Origin: Actinomycetota bacterium
Lineage (GTDB): Bacteria; Actinomycetota; Acidimicrobiia; Acidimicrobiales; Microtrichaceae
Assembly (NCBI GenBank): GCA_005777415.1
Contig: SXMI01000276.1
Span: forward strand, 1-6,076
Length of the DNA: 6,076 nt
Direction: 5' to 3'
Part shown: piece by piece, positions 1 through 6,076 of the stretch
How positions within the stretch are numbered: the first letter of the stretch is position 1
How the letters are laid out: the number at the start of each line of letters is the position of its first letter
Translations under genes and position numbers: made by a program
Notes under the pieces: generated by a model
Databases searched by the model: none
Seen by the model: only the letters and a program-made list of their open reading frames with translations
Told to the model about the DNA's origin: nothing

Positions 1-2134
1 CGAGTGCCCGCTGCAGGACCAGACCATGGCCTACGGGCCGGGTGAGTCCCGCTGGGTCGAGGAGAAGCGGCACTACGAGAAGCCCATCGAGATCTCGCCG
101 CTCGTCCTGTTGGACCGGGAGCGGTGCATCCTGTGCGACCGCTGCACGCGGTTCGCCTCCGAGGTCACCGACGATCCGCTGATCCACTTCGTCAACCGTG
201 GCTCCAACACCGAGGTCAACACGTTCCCCGGCGAGCCGTTCAGCTCGTACTTCTCGGGCAACACCGTCCAGATCTGCCCGGTGGGTGCCCTCACCGCCAC
301 GCCCTACCGCTTCAAGGCCCGGCCGTGGGACCTGGAGCGGACCGAGTCGACCTGCACCACCTGCTCGGTCGGCTGCCGGGTGACCCTCGAGTCCAGCCGG
401 GACCGGTTGGTCCGCATCAACGGCGTCGACGCCGACCCGGTCAACTGGTCGTGGCTGTGCGACGCCGGTCGGTTCGGGTTCGAGGCGACGAACTCCGAGG
501 ACCGGGTCACCGAGCCGATGCGCCGCGATCCGGGCGGTTCGTTCGAGCCGTTGCGTTGGTCGGCCGCATTGGCCGGTGTCGCCGACGCGCTCGGGTCCGC
601 CGACCCGCAGCGGGTGGCCGTGCTCGGTGGCGCCCGACTGAGTGACGAGTCGGCCTACGCCTGGGTGGCGCTCGCCAAGGGCGTGATCGGCACCGACCAC
701 GTGGACGCCCAGCTCGGCGACGGATTGCCGGCGGCGGTCCTCGACCTGCCCGGTGCGACGATCGACGAGGTCTGCGCACCCGGCGGCACCGTGCTCTACG
801 TCGGGCCGGACCCCAAGGAGGAGCTGCCCGTCCTGTTCCTCCGCCTCAAGCACGCCGCCGAGCGTGACGGGGTGCGGATCATCGAGGTGACACCGACGGC
901 GACCAGCCTGTCGCCCTACGCGGCGCTCGGCGTCCACGCCCGTCCGGGCGAGCTGGCCGCCGTGGCCCGGGCGATCACGACCGGCGACGTGGCCGCCGAC
1001 GACGTCGGCGGGGTCGACGCCGGGACGCTCCGGTCGGCGGCGGCGCTCGTCGCCGAGGCGCAGGGGCCGGTCCGGGTCGTGCTGGGACGGGCGAACCTGG
1101 CCGAGTCGGGGCAGGTCGTGCTCGACGCCGCTCTGGAGTTCGCCGGCCTGCCGGGCGCCACCTTCCTCCCGGCCCTGCGTCGCTCGAACGTGCGTGGGGC
1201 GCTGTCGGCCGGACTCTCGCCGGGTCGCCTGCCGGGCGGTGGCCGCCTCGGCCGGGACGATGCGACCTGGTCGCAGGTGTGGGACCGGGTGCCGTCGGCC
1301 GCAGGGCTGGACGCGCTTGGTGTCCTGCGAGCGGCCGCCGCCGGCGAGATCGACGTCCTGGTGCTGCTCGGCACCGACCCGGTGAGCGACGCCGTCGACC
1401 GTGACCTGGCCGTCCGGGCCCTGGACCGGGTGCCGACCGTCGTGGCGCTCGACACCTTCGTGAACCCCTCGGTCGCCCGGGCCCATCTGGTGCTGCCCGC
1501 GGCGGCGCCGGGCGAGGTGGACGGCACGACCACCAACCTCGAGGGCCGGGTCAGCCGACTCCGGGCCAAGGTCACCTCGCCGGGTACCGCCCGGGCCGAC
1601 TGGGTCGTGGCCGTCGAGCTCGCCCGTCGACTCGGCGCCACCTGGTCGACCTCGTCGGTCGAGGCCCTGCGCGACGAACTGGTCGCCAACTCGCCCCGTC
1701 TGGCCGGGACCGGCTGGGCCGACCTCGACGGACCCGCCGACGTGGACGGAGTGGTCGTCGACCTGTCCGGGGTCGACGTCGACGCCGGGGATGCCGCGGT
1801 CGTCCCGCAGGTCGACAGCTACTCGCTGCGGCTGGTGCTCACCCGTGAGCTCTACGACGGAGGAGAACTGCTACGTCGGTCCTCGTCCCTGGCCGGCCTG
1901 GCCCGCTCGGCGACGGTCGGGATCTCCCCGGGTGACGCCGAACGTCTGGGCGTCGGCGACGGTGACCAGCTCGTCGTCCGGGGCGAACGTGGCTCGCTCA
2001 CGCTGCCGGCCCGAGTCGATCCGGGCGTCCCGCGGGGGAGCGTCCACCTGGTGCACCGGCTCGACGGGAGCGACCCGCTGACCCTCCTGTCGGCCGACGA
2101 GGTCGCCTGCGACGTCCGGGTGGAGAACGCCTGA
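1..2134 (+). CDS. nuoG: NADH-quinone oxidoreductase subunit G (NuoG), 5'-truncated by window edge
   Basis: Large peripheral-arm Fe-S subunit of complex I, which relays electrons from the NuoE/NuoF NADH dehydrogenase module towards NuoI. The reading frame is open from base 2 and starts inside the family motif ECPLQDQTMAYGPGESR, so the ATG at 26 is an internal Met and the true start lies upstream. The 710 visible residues (fragment numbering from base 2) begin with the last cysteine of the N5 motif (residue 2). The N4 [4Fe-4S] ligands are C42, C45, C48 and C92, and a complete N7 set follows at C118, C121, C125 and C153 (C-x2-C-x3-C-x27-C). Next is a long molybdopterin-oxidoreductase-like domain, with a GTTTNLEGR stretch near residues 508-516. 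A molydopterin-dinucleotide-binding-like C-terminal domain runs from about residue 605. The family retains this fold without a bound molybdenum cofactor. Adding about 115-120 missing residues gives some 825-830 aa, close to actinobacterial NuoG and shorter than the E. coli protein. The stop overlaps the nuoH start. Confidence 0.97.
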   Translation, partial: ECPLQDQTMAYGPGESRWVEEKRHYEKPIEISPLVLLDRERCILCDRCTRFASEVTDDPLIHFVNRGSNTEVNTFPGEPFSSYFSGNTVQICPVGALTATPYRFKARPWDLERTESTCTTCSVGCRVTLESSRDRLVRINGVDADPVNWSWLCDAGRFGFEATNSEDRVTEPMRRDPGGSFEPLRWSAALAGVADALGSADPQRVAVLGGARLSDESAYAWVALAKGVIGTDHVDAQLGDGLPAAVLDLPGATIDEVCAPGGTVLYVGPDPKEELPVLFLRLKHAAERDGVRIIEVTPTATSLSPYAALGVHARPGELAAVARAITTGDVAADDVGGVDAGTLRSAAALVAEAQGPVRVVLGRANLAESGQVVLDAALEFAGLPGATFLPALRRSNVRGALSAGLSPGRLPGGGRLGRDDATWSQVWDRVPSAAGLDALGVLRAAAAGEIDVLVLLGTDPVSDAVDRDLAVRALDRVPTVVALDTFVNPSVARAHLVLPAAAPGEVDGTTTNLEGRVSRLRAKVTSPGTARADWVVAVELARRLGATWSTSSVEALRDELVANSPRLAGTGWADLDGPADVDGVVVDLSGVDVDAGDAAVVPQVDSYSLRLVLTRELYDGGELLRRSSSLAGLARSATVGISPGDAERLGVGDGDQLVVRGERGSLTLPARVDPGVPRGSVHLVHRLDGSDPLTLLSADEVACDVRVENA
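2119..2125 (+). promoter_or_regulatory. Ribosome binding site for nuoH
   Basis: GGTGGAG lies inside the last codons of nuoG, 8 bases before the nuoH ATG at 2134. It supports this start. Because the ATG shares its A with the nuoG TGA, nuoH translation is probably coupled to termination of nuoG. Confidence 0.6.
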
Positions 2135-3345
2135 TGGACCCGTTGCTCTCCGGTGAGATCGGGCTGGCCCAGGTCCTCATCGTCCTGCTCAAGGTCGTCG
2201 TCGCATTCGCGGCCCTGATGGTCGGCGTGATGCTGATGGTCTGGTTCGAGCGCAAGCTCGTGGCGGACATGCAGAACCGGATCGGCCCCAACCGGGCCGG
2301 CCCGTTCGGCCTGCTCCAGACGTTGGCCGACGGCATCAAGTTGTTCTTCAAGGAGGACCTCCAGCCGGAGCGGTCCGATCCGTTCGTCTTCAAGCTGGCG
2401 CCCTACCTGTCGCTGGTGCCGGCGTTCCTGGTGTTCACCGTCATCCCGATCGCCGGCAACTTCAGCGACGGCCAGGACGGTGTGGTGACGCTGCTGGGCC
2501 AGGAGACCCTCATGCAGGTCGCCAACCCGCAGATGGGGATCCTGTTCGTGCTGGCGATGAGCTCCATCGCCGTCTACGGCGTCATGCTCGCCGGCTGGTC
2601 GTCGGGGTCGAAGTACCCCCTGCTCGGCTCGGTCCGGGCCTCGGCGCAGATGGTCTCCTACGAGGCGGCGCTCGGCCTGTCGGTGGCGGCGGTGCTGCTG
2701 TTCGCCGGCACGCTCACCACCAACGGCATCGTCGTCGGCCAGTCGGGCTGGCGGTGGAACATCTGGATGACGCTGTTCGTCCCGTTCGTCGTGTTCGTGA
2801 TCGCCGCCACCGCCGAGTTGAACCGGCCCCCGTTCGATCTGGTCGAGGCCGAGCAGGAGCTCGTCGGCGGCTTCCACACGGAGTACTCCTCGATCCGCTT
2901 CGCCCTGTTCTTCCTGGCCGAGTTCATGAACACCGTGACCATGTCGGCGGTGATCGTGACGCTGTTCCTGGGCGGGCCGTCCGGGCCGATCCCCTCGGGT
3001 GCCCCGGGCTGGGTGCAGGACTACCTGCTGCCGCTGGCGTACTTCTTCGGGAAGCTCTTCGTGTTCCTCTTCATCTTCGTGTGGTTCCGGGCGACGCTGC
3101 CCCGGTTCCGCTACGACCAGCTGATGGACCTGGGCTGGAAGTTCCTGATCCCGCTGGCGCTCGGCTGGTTCCTGATCCTGACCTCGCTCAAGGTCGCCGA
3201 CGACCAGGGTTGGAACCCGGTGGTCGCCGCTCTCGTGACGGGCGCGTTCGTGGTCGTCGGTGGCCTCCTGCTGCGGTCGTCGATCCGGGCGGCGTCGGGC
3301 GAGGAGCTCGACGACGTGACCGCCGGCGCCGGAGGTGACCACTGA
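2134..3345 (+). CDS. nuoH: NADH-quinone oxidoreductase subunit H (NuoH)
   Basis: Membrane subunit (ND1 homologue) that forms much of the quinone-binding chamber and joins the peripheral arm to the membrane arm. The protein is 403 aa and multi-spanning. Family signatures appear in order: a first helix ending in FERK with the QNRIGPNRAGPFG loop (residues 37-59), GWSSGSKYPLLGSVRASAQM with the following VSYE (154-177), and the strongly conserved ELNRPPFDLVEAEQELVGG (228-246) followed by FHTEYSS. WFRATLPRFRYDQLMDLGWK (317-336) leads into the usual last helix. These loops carry the acidic residues linked to quinone-coupled proton transfer (E177, E228, E238, E240, E242). Beyond the usual end there is another hydrophobic stretch (about 362-380) and a short acidic tail, making it about 80 residues longer than E. 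coli NuoH but similar to actinobacterial versions. The ATG overlaps the nuoG stop by one base and has a Shine-Dalgarno sequence 8 bases upstream. Confidence 0.98.
   Translation: MDPLLSGEIGLAQVLIVLLKVVVAFAALMVGVMLMVWFERKLVADMQNRIGPNRAGPFGLLQTLADGIKLFFKEDLQPERSDPFVFKLAPYLSLVPAFLVFTVIPIAGNFSDGQDGVVTLLGQETLMQVANPQMGILFVLAMSSIAVYGVMLAGWSSGSKYPLLGSVRASAQMVSYEAALGLSVAAVLLFAGTLTTNGIVVGQSGWRWNIWMTLFVPFVVFVIAATAELNRPPFDLVEAEQELVGGFHTEYSSIRFALFFLAEFMNTVTMSAVIVTLFLGGPSGPIPSGAPGWVQDYLLPLAYFFGKLFVFLFIFVWFRATLPRFRYDQLMDLGWKFLIPLALGWFLILTSLKVADDQGWNPVVAALVTGAFVVVGGLLLRSSIRAASGEELDDVTAGAGGDH
3331..3338 (+). promoter_or_regulatory. Strong ribosome binding site for nuoI
   Basis: GGAGGTGA matches the standard bacterial 16S rRNA 3' tail complement over eight bases and lies 6 bases before the nuoI ATG at 3345. 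It is written inside the final nuoH codons (Gly-Gly-Asp), so the C-terminal residues of NuoH may be partly dictated by this signal. It is the best Shine-Dalgarno in the window. Confidence 0.75.
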
Positions 3346-4016
3346 TGGGCTACCTGAACGGCTTCGCCGTCACGTTCCGGAAGTGGTTCGGCACCCGGAC
3401 CGACACCGGCCGACGGATCACCCTGCAGTACCCCGAGGAGACCCGGCCCAAGCCGGCCCGGTTCCACGGCCGCCACGTCCTCAACCGCTACGAGGACGGC
3501 ATGGAGAAGTGCATCGGGTGCGAGCTGTGCGCCGGCGTCTGCCCGGCCCGGTGCATCTACGTGCGCGGCGCCGACAACGATCCCGAGTCCCCGACGTCGC
3601 CCGGCGAGCGGTTCGGGTTCGTCTACGAGATCAACTACCTCCGTTGCATCCACTGCGACCTGTGCGTCGAGGCGTGTCCCACCCAGGCGATCACCGAGAC
3701 CAAGCTCTTCGAGTTCGCGTTCACGAACCGGTCGGACGCGATCTACACGAAGGACGAGCTGGTGGTCGGTGACGACGGCCGGCCCCAGCAGCTGCCCTGG
3801 GAGAACTGGGACGGCGGGTTCGATCCGGCCGAGGACACCTCGGGTTGGATGCGGGCCACCTCGCCCGGCGGCAGCGCCGAGTTCGAGGGCATCGTCGCCT
3901 GGGCCGGCGAGCTCGGTTACGGGGTGCGGGCGCCCGAGGGCGGCCAGCCCCTCGAGCGTGAGCAGCGGGCCGCGGCCCACGAGGCCCACGACGACGACGG
4001 CCACGGGGGCCACTGA
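3345..4016 (+). CDS. nuoI: NADH-quinone oxidoreductase subunit I (NuoI)
   Basis: Peripheral-arm ferredoxin-like subunit (TYKY homologue) carrying clusters N6a and N6b, which pass electrons from NuoG towards N2 and quinone. The protein is 223 aa. An amphipathic N-terminus with the typical ITLQYPEE segment (residues 25-32) precedes two tandem 4Fe-4S motifs: C56-x2-C59-x2-C62-x3-C66-P and C101-x2-C104-x2-C107-x3-C111-P. All eight ligands are present. In this fold, the last cysteine of each motif completes the other cluster. The conserved core ends near residue 150. The following 70 residues are an extension relative to the roughly 180-aa E. coli and Thermus proteins, ending in a His/Asp/Gly-rich tail (H212, H215, H220, H223, D216-D218). 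Actinobacterial NuoI proteins are commonly longer, so an extension alone is not surprising. The start overlaps the nuoH stop by one base and follows a near-perfect Shine-Dalgarno. Confidence 0.98.
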   Translation: MGYLNGFAVTFRKWFGTRTDTGRRITLQYPEETRPKPARFHGRHVLNRYEDGMEKCIGCELCAGVCPARCIYVRGADNDPESPTSPGERFGFVYEINYLRCIHCDLCVEACPTQAITETKLFEFAFTNRSDAIYTKDELVVGDDGRPQQLPWENWDGGFDPAEDTSGWMRATSPGGSAEFEGIVAWAGELGYGVRAPEGGQPLEREQRAAAHEAHDDDGHGGH

Positions 4017-4741
4017 TGCGGGTCGAGGTCTTCACGTTCCTGGTCGCCGGTGCGATCTGCGTGGCCGGCGCGCTCGGTGTGGTGCTGCTGCGCAACCCGG
4101 TCCACAACGCACTGAGCCTGGTCGCCACGCTGTTCGGGGTGGCCGTCCTGTTCATCGCCCAGGAGGCGTACTTCCTGGCCGCCATCCAGGTCATCGTCTA
4201 CGCCGGCGCCATCGTCGTGTTGTTCCTGTTCGTGATCATGCTCCTCGGGGTCGATCGCGCCGAGGAGCTCGAACGCGACCCGTTCCGGACCAGACGGACC
4301 GCTGCGATCATCGGCGGCGCCGTGCTGCTCGCCGGCAGCCTCGCCCTGCTCCTGGCCGCCGGTCAGCGGGCCACGGGAGCCCGCTCGGTCACCGGATCGC
4401 TCGACCCCGACGTGTCGGACGTGGAGCGGCTCGGTCGGGCGCTGTTCACCGACTACGTGTTCGCCTTCGAGATCACGGCGCTGCTGCTGACGGTGGCGGT
4501 CGTCGGTGCGGTGGTGCTCACCCGACGCACGGCCGGACCGCCGATCGATCTCGAGGAGTTCCCCGACGGCACGGCGATGGACGTCTGGTCCGCTGCGCAC
4601 CTCGTGGAGTCCGAGCCGGAGTTCGAGGCCGATCCCGACGTCGAGACACCGGACGAGCCGGCGGGTTCGGACGACGACGTGGACGTCCTGGTCGGTGAGG
4701 CCGGGTCCGATCCCGACGACGAGACCGAGGGGGCCGGCTGA
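4016..4741 (+). CDS. nuoJ: NADH-quinone oxidoreductase subunit J (NuoJ)
   Basis: Membrane-arm subunit (ND6 homologue) next to NuoH and NuoK; its third helix takes part in the conformational/proton link between the quinone site and the pumps. The protein is 241 aa with about five membrane segments: roughly residues 5-25, 31-49, 54-78, 95-115 and 147-169. The hallmark third-helix stretch AIQVIVYAGAIVVLFLFVIM (57-76), including the conserved Tyr at 62, is intact, as is LFTDYVFAFEITALLLTVAV (143-162) in the last helix. After residue 177 comes a soluble tail of about 65 residues with 24 Asp/Glu and no Lys or Arg; E. coli NuoJ (about 184 aa) lacks it. The ATG overlaps the nuoI stop by one base. Only a weak G-run (4005-4009) precedes it, so translation probably depends on coupling to nuoI. 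Confidence 0.97.
   Translation: MRVEVFTFLVAGAICVAGALGVVLLRNPVHNALSLVATLFGVAVLFIAQEAYFLAAIQVIVYAGAIVVLFLFVIMLLGVDRAEELERDPFRTRRTAAIIGGAVLLAGSLALLLAAGQRATGARSVTGSLDPDVSDVERLGRALFTDYVFAFEITALLLTVAVVGAVVLTRRTAGPPIDLEEFPDGTAMDVWSAAHLVESEPEFEADPDVETPDEPAGSDDDVDVLVGEAGSDPDDETEGAG
4727..4733 (+). promoter_or_regulatory. Ribosome binding site for nuoK
   Basis: GAGGGGG sits 7 bases before the nuoK ATG at 4741, inside codons of the acidic NuoJ tail. It supports the chosen start, together with the TGATG overlap. Confidence 0.55.
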
Positions 4742-5049
4742 TGTTCACGTTCAGCGACTCCTGGTACCTGGTGCTCGCCGCCATCATCTTCGCCATCGGG
4801 GCGGTCGGGCTGATCGTCCGTCGCAACCCGCTCGTGATGTTCATGTGCGTCGAGTTGATGCTCAACGCCGTCAACCTGACGTTCGTGACGTTCTCCAACC
4901 TCCTCGACGACGTCGGCGGCCAGACCGCCGTGTTCTTCGTCATGGTGGTGGCGGCGGCCGAGGTCGTCGTCGGACTGGCGATCATCGTGGCGATCATGCG
5001 ACGGCGCGAGGGCGCCGACGCCGACGACGTGTCGCTGATGAGGGGCTGA
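4741..5049 (+). CDS. nuoK: NADH-quinone oxidoreductase subunit K (NuoK)
   Basis: Small membrane-arm subunit (ND4L homologue), 102 aa, the normal family length. It has three transmembrane helices, at about residues 8-25, 30-51 and 62-86. The two buried glutamates essential for proton transfer are present: E38 in MCVELMLNAVNL and E74 in AAAEVVVGLAIIV, corresponding to E36 and E72 of E. coli NuoK. RRNPLVMFMCVELM (27-40) is a clear family signature. The protein ends in a short charged tail after the third helix. The start overlaps the nuoJ stop by one base; the stop is one base short of the nuoL GTG. With nuoJ and nuoL it forms the usual JKL block of the membrane arm. Confidence 0.98.
   Translation: MFTFSDSWYLVLAAIIFAIGAVGLIVRRNPLVMFMCVELMLNAVNLTFVTFSNLLDDVGGQTAVFFVMVVAAAEVVVGLAIIVAIMRRREGADADDVSLMRG
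5040..5045 (+). promoter_or_regulatory. Ribosome binding site that fixes the nuoL GTG start
   Basis: GAGGGG lies 5 bases before GTG 5051. The nuoL frame has a TGA stop at 5039-5041, and GTG 5051 is the first ATG, GTG or TTG codon after it. The first in-frame ATG (5312, residue 88) would remove the first two helices. Together these observations decide the start. Confidence 0.7.
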
Positions 5050-5050
5050 G

Positions 5051-6076
5051 GTGGAACTGATCTGGCTCATCCCGGCGCTGCCCGTCGCCGGCTTCATCAC
5101 GCTGACCTTCCTCGGCCGTCGGATCGGCGACCCGGGGGCGGGTTGGCTCGCCACCCTCGCCGTCGCCGCCTCGTTCGTCGTGTCGGTCCTGGTCTGGGTG
5201 TCGCTCCTCGGTGAGCCCGAGGGCAGCCGGCAGATCACCCAGACGCTCTGGGACTGGATCCCGGCGGACTCGTTCCAGGTGTCGTTCGGCCTGCTCGCCG
5301 ACGAGCTGAGCATGCTCATGTGCCTGTTCATCACGGGCATCGGCGCGCTCATCCACCTGTACGCGATCGCCTACATGAAGGGCGACCCGGACTTCCCCCG
5401 GTTCTTCACCTACCTCAACCTGTTCGTCGCCTCGATGCTGCTGCTGGTGCTCGGCGACAACCTGATCCTGACCTTCCTCGGTTGGGAGGGTGTCGGAGCC
5501 TGCTCCTACCTGCTCATCTCGTTCTGGTTCACGGACCCGGCCAACGCCTCGGCGGGCAAGAAGGCGTTCGTCACCAACCGGATCGGCGACTTCGGGTTCA
5601 TGCTCGGGACGTTCCTGGTGTTCGTCACCCTCGGGACCGTCGACTACCTCGAGATCGACGCCGCCGCCCCGGGCATCGCCGCCGGGACCGCCACGGCCAT
5701 CGCGCTGTTGTTCTTCCTCGCCGCCACCGGCAAGTCGGCACAGTTGCAGCTGTTCGTCTGGCTGCCCGACGCCATGGCGGGCCCGACCCCGGTGTCCGCC
5801 CTCATCCACTCGGCGACGATGGTGACCTCCGGCGTGTTCCTGCTCACCCGGCTCAGCCCCATCCTGGAGGCGGCCGGCTGGGCCAACGACCTGATCGCCT
5901 GGGTGGGCGCCCTGACGGCCATCGTGGCTGCCGGTGCGGCGGTCGCACAGAACGACATCAAGAAGGTGCTGGCCTACTCGACGGTCTCCCAGCTCGGGTT
6001 CATGTTCATCGCCGTCGGTTCGCAGAACTACGTGGGCGCCCTCTTCCACATGATCACCCACGCCTTCTTCAAGGCG
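5051..6076 (+). CDS. nuoL: NADH-quinone oxidoreductase subunit L (NuoL), 3'-truncated by window edge
   Basis: Distal antiporter-like pump subunit of the membrane arm (ND5 homologue). The first 342 residues are visible, about half of the protein. The start is GTG (MELIWLIPALPVAGF), giving a first helix as in the family; one base separates it from the nuoK stop. Signatures in order are LLADELSMLMC (81-91), LGWEGVGACSYLLISFWFTD (143-162), NRIGDFGFMLG (176-186), GKSAQLQLFVWLPDAMAGPT (227-246), PVSALIHSATMVTSGV (247-262), NDIKKVLAYSTVSQLGFMF (301-319) and FHMITHAFFKA at the window end. By alignment from memory, the proton-path residues are present: E146 (E. coli E144), D180 (D178), K228 (K229), H253, K304 (K305), H333 and H337 (H334, H338). 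The C-terminal half, including the long lateral helix, is outside the window. nuoM and nuoN would be expected downstream. Confidence 0.97.
   Translation, partial: MELIWLIPALPVAGFITLTFLGRRIGDPGAGWLATLAVAASFVVSVLVWVSLLGEPEGSRQITQTLWDWIPADSFQVSFGLLADELSMLMCLFITGIGALIHLYAIAYMKGDPDFPRFFTYLNLFVASMLLLVLGDNLILTFLGWEGVGACSYLLISFWFTDPANASAGKKAFVTNRIGDFGFMLGTFLVFVTLGTVDYLEIDAAAPGIAAGTATAIALLFFLAATGKSAQLQLFVWLPDAMAGPTPVSALIHSATMVTSGVFLLTRLSPILEAAGWANDLIAWVGALTAIVAAGAAVAQNDIKKVLAYSTVSQLGFMFIAVGSQNYVGALFHMITHAFFKA

Larger units (their letters stand above)
1..6076 (+). other. nuo operon segment (nuoG-H-I-J-K-L), complex I
   Basis: Six consecutive co-directional genes in the canonical bacterial complex I order share one-base overlaps or a one-base gap, so they are almost certainly one transcription unit. 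There is no space for an internal promoter or terminator between genes, and no stem-loop terminator is apparent. nuoA-F upstream and nuoM-N downstream are expected from the usual actinobacterial layout but are not seen here. Confidence 0.93.

Noticed and set aside
26..28. ATG at 26 as the start of nuoG
   Set aside because: The frame stays open to the window edge, and the residues before it (ECPLQDQT) are part of the conserved N5 motif, so this Met is internal.
916..1689. Open frame of 257 codons on the minus strand opposite nuoG
   Set aside because: Ser/Thr/Ala/Arg-rich shadow of the high-GC NuoG coding frame with no supporting motif.
1000..2130. Possible decay or remodelling of the NuoG molybdopterin-like domain, which is more divergent than the N-terminal half
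   Set aside because: The frame is intact, the GTTTNLEGR motif and C-terminal domain are present, and the length matches actinobacterial NuoG. This domain is naturally fast-evolving because it binds no cofactor.
1852..3342. Long open frame of 496 codons on the minus strand across the end of nuoG and all of nuoH
   Set aside because: It is antisense to two certain genes. Its translation is a His/Arg/Glu/Gln-rich composition typical of reverse frames in high-GC DNA, with no recognisable domain. Stop codons are rare in such DNA, so long shadow frames are expected.
3111..4013. Open frame of 300 codons on the minus strand opposite nuoH/nuoI
   Set aside because: Its Val/Gly/Leu/Asp-rich translation resembles no known family, and the opposite strand encodes clear NuoH and NuoI motifs.
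4506..5060. Plus-strand frame of 184 codons spanning the nuoJ/nuoK junction
   Set aside because: An Arg-rich out-of-frame shadow. nuoJ and nuoK in the other frames carry all the family signatures.
4994..6061. Open frame of 355 codons on the minus strand opposite nuoL
   Set aside because: Low-complexity Glu/Gln/His/Arg/Gly-rich product, fully antisense to well-conserved NuoL, with no domain or credible start context.

Overview
The window is a continuous stretch of a respiratory complex I (proton-translocating NADH:quinone oxidoreductase, NDH-1) operon, all on the + strand, in the order nuoG (3' part) - nuoH - nuoI - nuoJ - nuoK - nuoL (5' part). The DNA is very GC-rich, with G or C at nearly every third codon position. 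The gene order, the roughly Mycobacterium-like subunit lengths and the tailed NuoH/NuoI/NuoJ proteins suggest a high-GC Actinomycetota. An Acidimicrobiia-type lineage is plausible, but that is an inference from protein flavour and was not tested.

Layout: 1-2134 is the end of nuoG, entering in the middle of the N5 iron-sulfur motif and carrying complete N4 and N7 ligand sets. 2134-3345 is nuoH, 3345-4016 nuoI, 4016-4741 nuoJ and 4741-5049 nuoK. 5051-6076 is the first 342 codons of nuoL, which starts with GTG and runs off the window. The first four junctions are identical one-base TGATG overlaps. The nuoK/nuoL junction is a one-base gap followed by GTG. No intergenic stretch is long enough to hold a promoter, terminator, RNA gene or repeat, and I see no mobile element or CRISPR array.

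How the genes work together: NuoG and NuoI belong to the peripheral arm and pass electrons from NADH (via NuoE/NuoF, presumably upstream of the window) through Fe-S clusters to quinone at the NuoH interface. NuoH, NuoJ, NuoK and NuoL are membrane-arm subunits that couple quinone reduction to ion translocation. The main ligand and charged residues I could check are present in each subunit, so the complex looks functional.

I find no previously undescribed system here; the region is ordinary core metabolism. The points that deserve a second look are modest: charged or histidine-rich C-terminal tails on NuoI and NuoJ, an extra predicted C-terminal membrane helix on NuoH, the intact N7 ligand set in NuoG, the junction architecture, and small substitutions in a conserved NuoL helix.
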